DNA of 64,000 nt from JANMZO01 sp963763135 (GTDB lineage Bacteria > Actinomycetota > Acidimicrobiia > Acidimicrobiales > JANYDT01): assembly GCA_963763135.1 (NCBI GenBank), contig CAVXNJ010000001.1, forward strand, positions 1 through 64,000, in the 5' to 3' direction. Under the pieces are notes generated by a model, which saw nothing but the letters and a program-made list of their open reading frames with translations, made no database searches and was not told the DNA's origin. The stretch's first letter is position 1. Each line of letters opens with the position of its first letter. The translations under genes were made by a program, and so were the position numbers. Shown piece by piece: positions 18,493-27,494 of this stretch.

Positions 18493-19653
18493 ATGCGCAT
18501 AGACCTTCATTTCTACGGCGGCGTCCCGATGACCGATGCCGGTGCGGGAGCACCCATCCCGGTGGATCGTCGGTTCTCCAACGACGACATCATCGCCTGC
18601 TACCGCAATCTGGAACACTGGGCCAAGGAAGCGGACCGGCTCGGATTCGACACTATGTGGTTCACCGAACACCACTTCCAGTACGAAGGCTACGAGGTCA
18701 CGCCAAACCTGATCCTCCTCGGCACCCACCTGGCGCAAATCACGAAACGGCTGCGCTTCGGTCAGATGTTCAACGTCGTACCTCAGTGGCATCCGCTTCG
18801 CCTGGCCGAGGATTACGCCATGGCCGACATCCTCACGAACGGTCGCATGGTCTTCGGTGTCGGACGGGGTACGGTGCCCCGCGAGGCCGAGACCCTTGGG
18901 GCGGTTGTAGCCAGTGGCGACAACGAACTGAGCGCTGAAGCCGACCGTCGAAACCGCGAGATGTTCGAAGAAGGCATGGAAGTCATCAAGGCCGCGTGGA
19001 ACAACGAGCGCTTCAACTTTTCCGGCAAGCACTACACGTTTCCTCCGCCCGGCATCCCCGACCGTGGCGGCACCGTGACCCACCTCACGCTGGTGCCCCG
19101 CCCGTTGACCACACCGGTCGACATCTATCAGCCCGTCGGTTCGCCGGCGACGCTCAGCTATGTCGCCAAACAGGGTCACATCGGCGTGTTTCCCCTCGGC
19201 GTGGCGGGGCGCACAAAAACGATGTGGGAGCAGTTCGCGTCGGAGGCCGCGAGCGTTGGGCGGGTGCTGGGTTCGGGCGAAGGGCGCTGCGGACAGCTGA
19301 TGATCCACACCGGCCGCACCACGGCCGATGCGATTCGCACGGGCCGCGATGGACACGACGAGTACGTGAAGTTCCTCTCGCAGTACGGTCGTTTCGCCCA
19401 CTACCGGCCCAACGCGCCGTTCAACTACTGTCCCACGCTCGAAGACACACGCGAGGTCGGGGCGATGGCCATCGGCTCCGTTGAGGAAGTGGCCGACTCG
19501 ATCGGGAACTGGATTGAACTGCTCGATCTGAAACACTTGGTCCTGTTCCCCGACTTCCCCGGTCTCACCACCGAAGCACTCGACGAGCAGATGCACCTCA
19601 TCGCCGACGAGGTTCTCCCTCGCGTCGGGGTGAAGCTCCCCAAAGCCGACTAA
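18493..19653 (+). CDS. LLM-class flavin-dependent oxidoreductase (luciferase-like)
   Basis: A 386-residue TIM-barrel bacterial-luciferase family oxidoreductase. Seen are the start MRIDLHFYGGVP, the DTMWFTEHHFQYEGYEVTPN segment around the flavin pocket, and GRMVFGVGRGTVPREAE. The family uses FMN or F420 to oxidise small substrates and is expanded in Actinobacteria. The next gene downstream is convergent, so it is transcribed alone. Substrate and cofactor choice cannot be assigned. Confidence 0.9.
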   Translation: MRIDLHFYGGVPMTDAGAGAPIPVDRRFSNDDIIACYRNLEHWAKEADRLGFDTMWFTEHHFQYEGYEVTPNLILLGTHLAQITKRLRFGQMFNVVPQWHPLRLAEDYAMADILTNGRMVFGVGRGTVPREAETLGAVVASGDNELSAEADRRNREMFEEGMEVIKAAWNNERFNFSGKHYTFPPPGIPDRGGTVTHLTLVPRPLTTPVDIYQPVGSPATLSYVAKQGHIGVFPLGVAGRTKTMWEQFASEAASVGRVLGSGEGRCGQLMIHTGRTTADAIRTGRDGHDEYVKFLSQYGRFAHYRPNAPFNYCPTLEDTREVGAMAIGSVEEVADSIGNWIELLDLKHLVLFPDFPGLTTEALDEQMHLIADEVLPRVGVKLPKAD

Positions 19654-19681
19654 GCCGACTAAGCCGCTGTCGGTCGGGCAG

Positions 19682-20173
19682 TTAGCCGCTGGCCCGGCTC
19701 GACCAGGTGAGCAGTGAACCCTGTCCCGCCATCATGAGCGATCCTGGCATCACCCGAAGCCGACTCGGCTCCAGGCGGATGATGCCAAACGATTCGGCGT
19801 CAGGCGACGTCCAACTCGGAATCAGTCGAGGGTCGTAGCCCACCGGTGCCGGCCCGTTTGCGAAACGGTTCCAGCCGCGCCGTTTCGATTCGATGTCGAG
19901 TTCCCACTCGACGTGGCAATCGGCCGTGCACGTGTCGTGGGTCGCATCCCAGTATGTGAGCGACACGTTCGGGGTGGCGTCGAGATCACGGCGCTTCGGC
20001 GACTGCGGGCTGGTGGCGATCCAACCCGTGAGCTTGCCGCCCTCCCACTCCCAAATCGGGTGCAAGACGCGGGACCGCGGTTTGCCCTGCACATCCGTCG
20101 TGGCCACCGTGCACCAGACAATGCGGTGCGCCATGGCCACGAACGCTGGTGCTACCTCATCGAGGGTCGACAT
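19682..20173 (-). CDS. Pyridoxamine 5'-phosphate oxidase-family protein
   Basis: A 163-residue split-barrel flavin-binding protein. The strand pattern IVWCTVATTDVQGKPRSRVLHPIW followed by GKLTGWIATSPQSPKRRDLD and VSLTYWDATHDTCTADC is typical of the PNPOx/FDR-like general stress family. In Actinobacteria many of these bind F420, and a small number bind haem. It is convergent with the LLM monooxygenase (28-base gap). Confidence 0.8.
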   Translation of the reverse strand: MSTLDEVAPAFVAMAHRIVWCTVATTDVQGKPRSRVLHPIWEWEGGKLTGWIATSPQSPKRRDLDATPNVSLTYWDATHDTCTADCHVEWELDIESKRRGWNRFANGPAPVGYDPRLIPSWTSPDAESFGIIRLEPSRLRVMPGSLMMAGQGSLLTWSSRASG

Positions 20174-20282
20174 CGGGACTCCTTGGAGAAATCAGGCGCT
20201 CGCGGGTGCAGCGAGCTACTGGCGCCAATTGTGCCAGAAGGGTTTGACACGGGTGTGGTTCGGTTATCGCTGCGGTGCAGCT

Positions 20283-20418
20283 GTTCGATCTCGACAACAC
20301 TCGCGCACAGTACGATTCCGCCGCCGTGTCGTGACCTGATTGAGACGACCGTTCGATTTCGACAACACTGTCAGGTATGAGACCGTCACCGAGTCCTGAC
20401 GACCTGATTGAGACGGTT
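20283..20418. repeat. Degenerate 68-bp tandem duplication over a gene start
   Basis: Two adjacent 68-bp units (20283-20350 and 20351-20418). Each opens with GTTCGAT(C/T)TCGACAACACT and closes with GACCTGATTGAGACG, both at an exact 68-base offset, with a diverged middle. The second unit contains the ATG of the downstream gene (20377) and its first 14 codons; the first unit has ACG at the matching place. The upstream open frame ends at a TGA overlapping that ATG. Confidence 0.75.
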
Positions 20419-21015
20419 GAGCTTTGCCGAGAATCGCTGGTGGATCTCCTCGACCGGGACTGGAGCCACCAAGCGGGCGTACTCGAGTGGACCTGTCGCC
20501 AGACACTCGAACACTTGTGCACCCTCCCGTACGTTCCGACGCTCGCAGCCCGACGACTCGACGGGTGGCCGCCGATGGTGTTGGTGATCGATTCGATGGC
20601 CACGAACGCCGATCTTCTCGATGCGTCGCTGACGCTGGCTCGGGTGCTTGCCGATGTCGCACGCTGCGCGCCTCCAGGAACCCGCGCGTTTCACCCGGCC
20701 GGGGATGCCGACGCGTCCGGTTTTGTAGCCATGCAGATCGACGAATTGCTCATCCACACCTTCGACATCACTCAGGGCCTAGACGTGGCGTTCGACGGCA
20801 GCGAGCACCTCAGTCGGCTGGTGCTCGATCGACTGTTTCCGTGGTGGCCGGTGAATGAAGACCCTTGGGGCGCTCTCCTTTGGTTGAACGGTCGCCGGCC
20901 ACTCCCCGACCGACCGAAGCTGGGCGACGAATGGCTGTGGCACAGCGCGCCGCTCAGCGAATGGAATGGTCGGATTCCCCGATGGGATCCCGCTACGAAC
21001 CAGCGCGTCGACTGA
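20377..21015 (+). CDS. DinB/mycothiol-dependent maleylpyruvate isomerase-like protein
   Basis: A 212-residue helical protein of the DinB/maleylpyruvate isomerase N-terminal superfamily (TIGR03083-like). It shows a helix with WTCRQTLEHLCTLPYVP and the metal-site-like pair in MQIDELLIHTFDITQGL. These proteins use mycothiol or a metal to handle small electrophiles, or have unknown roles. Its start region is duplicated (see the 68-bp repeat). It is alone between a divergent PNPOx-like gene and a convergent transporter. Confidence 0.72.
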   Translation: MRPSPSPDDLIETVELCRESLVDLLDRDWSHQAGVLEWTCRQTLEHLCTLPYVPTLAARRLDGWPPMVLVIDSMATNADLLDASLTLARVLADVARCAPPGTRAFHPAGDADASGFVAMQIDELLIHTFDITQGLDVAFDGSEHLSRLVLDRLFPWWPVNEDPWGALLWLNGRRPLPDRPKLGDEWLWHSAPLSEWNGRIPRWDPATNQRVD

Positions 21016-21100
21016 TCCTCAAAACGCCGTCCTCCCGAAAGAGCCTTTGATGCACGAACCGGAATTGACACCGATCCGATGCGAATGGAACTCACCGACG

Positions 21101-21149
21101 GGAGTGTGTGCGTTTCCTTAGCCCCGGGCTAAGTGAACGCACACACTCC
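21101..21149. terminator. Strong nested bidirectional terminator hairpin
   Basis: A perfect 14-bp outer stem (GGAGTGTGTGCGTT with its complement) encloses a second perfect 8-bp stem (CTTAGCCC / GGGCTAAG) with a single-base loop, separated by a 2x2 internal loop. It ends nine bases from the stop of the ABC permease and lies 85 bases after the DinB-like gene, both convergent on it. Confidence 0.85.
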
Positions 21150-21157
21150 GACAACAC

Positions 21158-23668
21158 CTACGCCGTAGCGATGGCCTGCAGGATGTCGATGCGAGCCGCA
21201 CGGCGGGCCGGCATGATGGCCGCTCCGACGCCGGCGAAGGCTGCGATACACGCAATCGCAGCGAGTGTTCCAAACGGTACAACGAGTGTCCCGAAGCCGG
21301 AATCAGCCAGCGATCGAACCATGGCCCATCCGAGGAACACGCCGATCGACAGACCGAGCGCAGTGCCAAACAACGCGACGACCACCGATTCCCAGCGAAC
21401 CGAGGAGCGCACCTGCGACCGGCTCATCCCGACCGCTCGAAGAAGGCCGAGTTCCCGCTTGCGCTCGTGGATCGACAACGCCAAGGTGTTCGCGATTCCC
21501 AACAGCGCGATGACGACCGCCAGACCGAGAAGCGCATACATCAGCGTGAGAATCGTGTCGATGTTGCCGTTCTGTTGATCGATGAAGGCATCGGTCGTCA
21601 ACACTTTGGCCGTCGGGTACGGAGCGGCCGCGCGGTCCACCACCGCAGCGTCGTCGGCGGCAACGTAGACGCGAGAGTCGAGTGCCACCGGTAGATGGGC
21701 GGCGAACGCACTCAGGTCGACGAACTGTGTGCCGAAGAAGTTCGCGGCACCGTCGAAGGTGGCGCGCACCGTGAAGGTCGCCGCACCGGTCGCGAACGTG
21801 ATGGTCCGGGTGTCGCCGAGCTTCACGGCGTCGGCACCCGTCCCGGCTTGCACGGCGATACCATCCGCACCGAGATGAACGAGGTCGCCCTGAACGTGGC
21901 CGAGATCGAACAGCGTCCCGATGGTGCTCGAGTCGTACGCCGACAGGAAGTTCGGTGATCCATCGATTTCGACAGCAGCATTGCGCTGAGCCGAAATCGT
22001 GTGCACCCCGGGAAGGGTCTTCAATCGGGTAGCGAATTCCGGGCTCAGCCCGCTGTTGCTGTCGAAGGCACCGGAGTCGACGATGAGGTTTCCACGATAG
22101 GAATCGCGAATCACTCCGCCACCCGATGACTTGATCGACGTCGCAAAGATCGTAAGGAAACTAACCAGCGCCACGCCGATCATCAACGATGAGGCGGTGC
22201 GGGCGGAGCGGGAGGGATTTCGCATGGCGTTCTGCTGCGCGATTGCGCCTGCCGTTCCTCTGAGCTTGGCGATCGGCGAACCGACCAGCGACGCGAACGG
22301 ACGCGCCAGCACCGGGCCGAGTATCGAGACGGCGACGAACAGGGCCACCGCGCCGACCCCGACGATCTTCGGATCCGTGGCGCTGAGGCCAACCAGCAGC
22401 AGAGCGACGGCCGAGGCGGTCCCGATCACACCAGCCGCGATCCGCTTCTTCGACACCGCTGAACGGTCCTGGGCGACATCTCGAAGCGCAGCAATGGGCA
22501 ACACCTTCGCAGCACGCCGTGCCGGCAGTACGGCCGAGGCCAACGTGATGACAGAGCCGACAGCAATCGAGATCACCTTGGTCGCGGTCGTTATCTCAAG
22601 GTGGTCCAACGGAAGGTCAACGCCAAGCGCGCTTAGTAAGGCTTGCAAGCCTTTGGCCACACCGATCCCAACGACCACCCCCAACGCCGACGCTACGACA
22701 CCGGTAACCGCCGCTTCGACCAGAACCGCCACGCGTACCTGGCGGGCGCTGGCCCCGATCGCCCGGAGGAGAGCCATCTCCTTGGTTCGTTGCGAGACGA
22801 TGATCGAGAACGTGTTGTTGATGATGAAGGCGCCGACGAACAGCGCGATCAGGGCAAACATCGTGAGGAACGTGCCGAACTGGCTGATGTCCTGCCCGAT
22901 CTGTTCTTGATGTTCCTTGGTGAGTTGCGAGCCGGAGATGACTTCATTGCCCGCTCCGACGACCGGCTTGAGTCGCGCCACGAGCGCATCGGGTGACACT
23001 CCCGCTTTCGCCGTCACGGCGATGCCATCGACCTGGCCGGCTTCGTTCAGTACCGCTTGGGCCGTAGCGTCGTCAAACAGGACAACCGAGAGCGCGCCGG
23101 GTGTGTCGATGTCGGCGAAGCGGGTGATCCCGACGATTGTCGCCTTACGCGGTTGACCCTTCGAAAGCACCGTCGTCTGGTCACCGACCCGCAGCTTCGA
23201 GGTGTCGGCGGAGTGTTTGTCGATGGCTATCTCCGATGGGCCTGCCGGTGGTCGACCCGACGAGATCGTGAAGGGATTGAGTTCCGACACGGTCACCCAG
23301 TTCATACCGATGAGTCCGCCGTCGGCAGTACCGACCGCCTTGCCATCGTGGTCGAGAATCTGGGCGTAGCCCGACACCTCGACGCTGGCCTGATCAACGC
23401 CGTCAGCTTCCCGGACCGTATCGAGCAAGTCGGCATTCAATGGAGGTCCGCTCTCGCCGTAGCCCAGACCAATCGGGCTGAGACCTCGAACATAGGCGTC
23501 CGTCCCGGCGTCAGCCGTGGCGAGCGTGGCGTTGAGTGTTCCTCGGATCGTGTCGGTGAGGATCAGCGTGCCTGAGAGGAAGGCGACGCCGAGAATGATG
23601 GCGAACCCGGTAGCGAGAAAGCGCAGCTTGTTCGCCACGAGCTGCTTAACGATAAGTGTACGTATCAT
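21158..23668 (-). CDS. FtsX-like ABC transporter permease
   Basis: An 836-residue membrane protein with two FtsX-type permease modules. The first transmembrane helix follows the start (FLATGFAIILGVAFLSGTLI) and is followed by a large extracytoplasmic domain. Three-helix bundles occur around residues 270-400 and again at the C-terminus (ALLGLAVVIALLGIANTLAL and ending in IDILQAIATA). This MacB/LolCDE-type permease exports lipids, peptides or drugs, or transmits force across the membrane. It is co-transcribed after its ATPase (6-base gap). The neighbouring divergent two-component system suggests regulated export, as in bacitracin-type detox modules. Confidence 0.93.
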   Translation of the reverse strand: MIRTLIVKQLVANKLRFLATGFAIILGVAFLSGTLILTDTIRGTLNATLATADAGTDAYVRGLSPIGLGYGESGPPLNADLLDTVREADGVDQASVEVSGYAQILDHDGKAVGTADGGLIGMNWVTVSELNPFTISSGRPPAGPSEIAIDKHSADTSKLRVGDQTTVLSKGQPRKATIVGITRFADIDTPGALSVVLFDDATAQAVLNEAGQVDGIAVTAKAGVSPDALVARLKPVVGAGNEVISGSQLTKEHQEQIGQDISQFGTFLTMFALIALFVGAFIINNTFSIIVSQRTKEMALLRAIGASARQVRVAVLVEAAVTGVVASALGVVVGIGVAKGLQALLSALGVDLPLDHLEITTATKVISIAVGSVITLASAVLPARRAAKVLPIAALRDVAQDRSAVSKKRIAAGVIGTASAVALLLVGLSATDPKIVGVGAVALFVAVSILGPVLARPFASLVGSPIAKLRGTAGAIAQQNAMRNPSRSARTASSLMIGVALVSFLTIFATSIKSSGGGVIRDSYRGNLIVDSGAFDSNSGLSPEFATRLKTLPGVHTISAQRNAAVEIDGSPNFLSAYDSSTIGTLFDLGHVQGDLVHLGADGIAVQAGTGADAVKLGDTRTITFATGAATFTVRATFDGAANFFGTQFVDLSAFAAHLPVALDSRVYVAADDAAVVDRAAAPYPTAKVLTTDAFIDQQNGNIDTILTLMYALLGLAVVIALLGIANTLALSIHERKRELGLLRAVGMSRSQVRSSVRWESVVVALFGTALGLSIGVFLGWAMVRSLADSGFGTLVVPFGTLAAIACIAAFAGVGAAIMPARRAARIDILQAIATA

Positions 23669-23674
23669 GATTGC

Positions 23675-24487
23675 TCAGCTCCCGAAGTTCTTCATGCGGT
23701 CGTACACGGTTACGGCAGTCGGCTCGGTGATGTCGTCGACGATGTGTCCGTCGGCGAGAAACACCGCTCGGTCGGCGTACGCCGCAGCAGCCGGATCGTG
23801 GGTGACCATCACGACGGTTTGGTCGAGCTCCCGCACGGCGTTCCGAAGGAACGTGAGGATTTCAGCACCGGCCCGCGAATCGAGATTCCCCGTCGGTTCG
23901 TCAGCGAAGATGATCGCCGGCTTCGACGCAAGTGCGCGGGCCACCGCGACGCGCTGCTGCTGGCCGCCGGAAAGCTCCGAAGGCCGGTGACTCAACCGGG
24001 TCCGAAGCCCCACGGTATCGATCACATGGTCGAGCCAAGCGGCATCGGCCTTGCGTCCGGCCAACGACATGGGAAGCGTGATGTTTTCGATCGCACTCAA
24101 CGTCGGGACCAGGTTGAACGACTGGAAGACGAACCCGATCCGGTCACGACGCAGCCGCGTCAGTTCCCGGTCGTTCAGACTGGCAAGCTGGACATCACCA
24201 ATGCGGATGGTTCCTGACGTGAGAGTGTCGAGGCCGGCCAGGCAGTGAAGCAGCGTCGACTTGCCGGAGCCGGAAGGTCCCATCATGGCGGTGAACCGTC
24301 CGGCTTCGAAGCTGACGTCTACTTCGTTGAGGGCGTGCACGATTGCGTCTCGCGCACCGTAGGTCTTGGTTGCAGCACAAGCGGACGCCGCGATAGCGAC
24401 CGGCCGTGCGGCGGAGTGTTCAGCGACCCTTTCGAGAGCTTGACTTGCGGGCGGTGTTCCATGGGCGAGGAGCGATGTGGTGGTCAT
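23675..24487 (-). CDS. ABC transporter ATP-binding protein (MacB/LolD type)
   Basis: A 270-residue ATPase for the FtsX permease. Walker A GPSGSGKS, Q-loop GFVFQSFNLVPTLS, signature LSGGQQQRVAVARAL and Walker B AIIFADEPTGNLDS match the MacB/LolD class. An extra N-terminal stretch of about 40 residues precedes the domain, so the start may be slightly internal. It is the first gene of the two-gene transporter operon, divergent from the histidine kinase. Confidence 0.93.
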   Translation of the reverse strand: MTTTSLLAHGTPPASQALERVAEHSAARPVAIAASACAATKTYGARDAIVHALNEVDVSFEAGRFTAMMGPSGSGKSTLLHCLAGLDTLTSGTIRIGDVQLASLNDRELTRLRRDRIGFVFQSFNLVPTLSAIENITLPMSLAGRKADAAWLDHVIDTVGLRTRLSHRPSELSGGQQQRVAVARALASKPAIIFADEPTGNLDSRAGAEILTFLRNAVRELDQTVVMVTHDPAAAAYADRAVFLADGHIVDDITEPTAVTVYDRMKNFGS

Positions 24488-24645
24488 GCCTCCACGATGC
24501 GCCGTTGTGTCCTGTAGCGAATCGGGCCAGCGTGTACCGGTCGGCCGCAGGAGGATGAACGTCGTTCGTGGTTGTCACCCGTAAGACGCACACCAAACTC
24601 ATCCTCTCGGCCGATGCCGGTCCTCGGTGGAGCGATTACGGTCGG

Positions 24646-26817
24646 ATGATGCAACTGGTGCAGGGTCTTCGACGCGACGTTCGCCGTCACGTCTGGGACT
24701 ACGCGTTGGCCGGTGCAATGGTCGGCATCGCTCTCGTCGCTCTGGCCACCCGCATCGATGTCGAAGCCGCAGACGCGTTCCGCTACCGTGCCGACACCTG
24801 GTGGAGTTGGGTGCTGACGATCGGGGTGTGCGCGAGTTTGGTCGGGCGTCGACGCTGGCCGCTGCGTTCGCTCGCCGTCGGGTTGATCCTCACCCTGCCG
24901 CTTGAGCTGGGTCACCGTCGAGACAGCGTCGCCTTCTTCGCCATTGTCATCGCGCTCTACAGCGTGGCAACGCAACTGCCACTTCGGCTCGCGTGGCGCG
25001 GCCCGGCAATGGTCGTCGCGCTGTATGCGACCATGATTGCCACCAACGCGATGGTCCTGACCTCGGCTCCGCTCGTGGGCAATTTCATGCTCGCTGCCGG
25101 GTTCATACTCGGCCATCTGCTTCAGCGCAGCCGAGTCCGTCAGCAACGCGACGTCGACACCGCGATCGCTCGACGCGTCGAAGAAGTCGAGGCAACCGAC
25201 CTGGCCGCCGCAAGAGAACGTCTGCGCTTGGCTCAGGATCTTCACGATGTTGTGGCCCATTCGTTGAGCGTGATCGCCGTTCAGGCCGGCATTGGCGCTC
25301 ACCTGATCGATCGTCAGCCGGGGGAGGCGACACGCGCACTCGAAGCCATCCGAGCCACCACCCGAGCGGCGGAGGGAGAGCTCACGCATCTCGTCGACGT
25401 GCTGCGAGGTGGCGGCGGCGTGACAGATACCGGCGCGGCCCCCGAGCTCGCTGGCGTATCCGCGCTCGTAGAGCAGATTCGGTCCGCTGGGGTTCCGGTC
25501 GATCTAACCATCGAAGGTGATCTCACCTCGGTGCCAGCGGGGGTCTCGCTGGCCGCCTACCGTATCGTGCAGGAAGCGCTGACGAACGTGGTTCGTCATG
25601 CAGGTCGGGCTCACGCGTTCGTCGCGGTTCACGCCACCGACCGCGGCGTACGTCTCCGAATCGATGACGATGGTCGGGGCGACACCGCCGAGCGCGACAT
25701 GACCCCGGGTCAGCATGACGGTGGAAACGGCCTGATCGGCATGAACGAGCGCGCCCTGATGTACGGCGGCGAGGTCCACACCGGACCGCGCCCGGGTGGC
25801 GGGTTTCGAGTGCAGGCGACACTGCCGTTCTCCAGCGGAACCGATACCCCTATCGGCTCATCGGAGGATTCCTCTTTTCGCCCGGTCGAGAACGGCGGCC
25901 CGGCCACCGAGGACCTTTCACCCATCGCTCGTAGAGCCCGTGCCGTGCGTACCGGGTGGGCAGTGCCGCGATGGTTGTTCGACGTTGCGATGGTCGCGAT
26001 CATGATCGGACTCGTAACCCTCGAGATCGTCAACGCCGACCCGGCCAACAGCTCACCTCATTACACCCCGACCCGTGGATGGGCCTGGTTGCTTCGAATC
26101 GGCTGCTGCCTCCCACTGGCGACCAGACGACGGTTTCCGACGATGTCGCTCGCTGTGACATGGGTACTCGGCCTCGCTCTGACGTTCGGCGAATACCAGG
26201 TCGGAATCATCGTGTTCATCCTGTGGATCGGTTTGTACTCGGTTGCCGGCTACGGAACCACGCGACGGTTTGTCGCTGCGACCGTGGGGTGTTGGGCCGG
26301 GGTGCTGGCCGTTGTGCTCTCGAACCCGCCCGACCTCACCAATTCCGGTGCGGTCTGGCTGGCGATCATCTTCTTCGGAGTTGCAGTCGTAGGGTACGTG
26401 GTGCGTCACGATCGGGAGCGGCGAACCGCTGCACTCGCCCACCAGGAGAACGCCATAGACGCTCAGACGCGGCATGCTCTCCTGGTGATCGCAACACAAC
26501 GCCTCCGTATTGCCGACGAACTCAACATGATCATCACGCGCTCGATCCGCACGATTTCGAGCGAAGCGGTCGGTGCGTCGGCCTTGGTCGAGACCGATCC
26601 TCACGCTGCTGAACGTTCGCTGCAGACGATCTCCTCGGTAAGTCGCGAGGCGCTGAACGATTTGCGTCGACTTCTCAAACACATGCGAAACGAATCCGAA
26701 CCTGCACCCTACGAGCCGGTGTCAGCCGCCGCATCGGCTAGGGACGGGTCCGACCCGGCTGACTCAGAACACACCGGCTCAGAACACACCGGCAAAGTCG
26801 CTTCGGAGGCGCTGTGA
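24646..26817 (+). CDS. NarL-type histidine kinase fused to a second, histidine-less kinase-like half
   Basis: A 723-residue protein from ATG 24646, or 749 from GTG 24568; residue numbers below use the longer form. The first half has a multi-helix membrane sensor region (45-185), a HisKA_3 domain with LHDVVAHS (His226), and an HATPase domain (Asn340, DDGRG near 367, GNGLIG near 387). A second membrane region (470-615) follows, and then a copy of the dimerisation helix pair (644-707). There LHDVVAHS is replaced by LNMIITRS, so the phosphate-accepting histidine is Asn653, and no second ATPase follows. The C-terminus has a duplicated SEHTG. The stop overlaps the response regulator ATG. Confidence 0.88.
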   Translation: MMQLVQGLRRDVRRHVWDYALAGAMVGIALVALATRIDVEAADAFRYRADTWWSWVLTIGVCASLVGRRRWPLRSLAVGLILTLPLELGHRRDSVAFFAIVIALYSVATQLPLRLAWRGPAMVVALYATMIATNAMVLTSAPLVGNFMLAAGFILGHLLQRSRVRQQRDVDTAIARRVEEVEATDLAAARERLRLAQDLHDVVAHSLSVIAVQAGIGAHLIDRQPGEATRALEAIRATTRAAEGELTHLVDVLRGGGGVTDTGAAPELAGVSALVEQIRSAGVPVDLTIEGDLTSVPAGVSLAAYRIVQEALTNVVRHAGRAHAFVAVHATDRGVRLRIDDDGRGDTAERDMTPGQHDGGNGLIGMNERALMYGGEVHTGPRPGGGFRVQATLPFSSGTDTPIGSSEDSSFRPVENGGPATEDLSPIARRARAVRTGWAVPRWLFDVAMVAIMIGLVTLEIVNADPANSSPHYTPTRGWAWLLRIGCCLPLATRRRFPTMSLAVTWVLGLALTFGEYQVGIIVFILWIGLYSVAGYGTTRRFVAATVGCWAGVLAVVLSNPPDLTNSGAVWLAIIFFGVAVVGYVVRHDRERRTAALAHQENAIDAQTRHALLVIATQRLRIADELNMIITRSIRTISSEAVGASALVETDPHAAERSLQTISSVSREALNDLRRLLKHMRNESEPAPYEPVSAAASARDGSDPADSEHTGSEHTGKVASEAL

Positions 26818-27488
26818 TGAGCGTACCCATCCGAGTTGTCGTCGCCGACGACCAGGCTCTTGTTCGCAGTGGGTTTCTCGCCCTCCTCCGGTCAGAAGAA
26901 GGCATAGACGTAGTTGGTGAGGCTTCGAACGGCTACGAAGCGGTTCGCGTTGCAAAGGAAGCACGACCCGACGTGATGTTGATGGACATCCGCATGCCGG
27001 AGATGGATGGGCTGGAGGCGACTCGACTCATCACCGCCGATCCGGCATTGCGGTCCGTGCGAATTCTCATCCTGACGACGTTTGATCTCGATTCCTATGT
27101 ACACGAAGCATTGCGTGCCGGGGCATCGGGGTTTCTTCTGAAGGACACCCTTCCGGTTGACCTGCTGGCTGCGGTTCGAGTCGTGGCCGGCGGAGATGCA
27201 CTGCTCGCCCCGAGCATCACCCGTCGTCTCATCGAGGATTTCGTGCGACGGCCGATCGGCAACGTTGACGACGCCAGACTCAGCCATCTGACAGAACGCG
27301 AACGCGAGGTGCTGATCTGTGTCGCTCGAGGTCTCTCCAACGCGGAACTCGCCGACGAACTGTTCATGAGCCACGCCACGGCCAAGACCCACGTCAGTCA
27401 CCTGCTGACGAAATTCGCCGTGCGCGACCGCGCCCAACTGGTCGTCGTTGCGTACGAAACGGGCTTGATCACTCCAGGGCAGGTTTGA
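26817..27488 (+). CDS. LuxR/NarL-family response regulator
   Basis: A 223-residue response regulator. The receiver has VVADDQALVRSGF, the phospho-acceptor in VMLMDIRMPEMDGLEAT and the lysine in GFLLKDTLP; the C-terminus is a LuxR helix-turn-helix (LTEREREVLICVARGLSNAELADEL). The ATG overlaps the kinase TGA, so the pair is translationally coupled. It probably controls the divergent FtsX exporter operon. Confidence 0.95.
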   Translation: MSVPIRVVVADDQALVRSGFLALLRSEEGIDVVGEASNGYEAVRVAKEARPDVMLMDIRMPEMDGLEATRLITADPALRSVRILILTTFDLDSYVHEALRAGASGFLLKDTLPVDLLAAVRVVAGGDALLAPSITRRLIEDFVRRPIGNVDDARLSHLTEREREVLICVARGLSNAELADELFMSHATAKTHVSHLLTKFAVRDRAQLVVVAYETGLITPGQV

Positions 27489-27494
27489 GCGAAC

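Noticed and set aside
21101..21149. An operator or riboswitch
   Set aside because: Position between convergent stops and the simple nested stems fit a terminator better.
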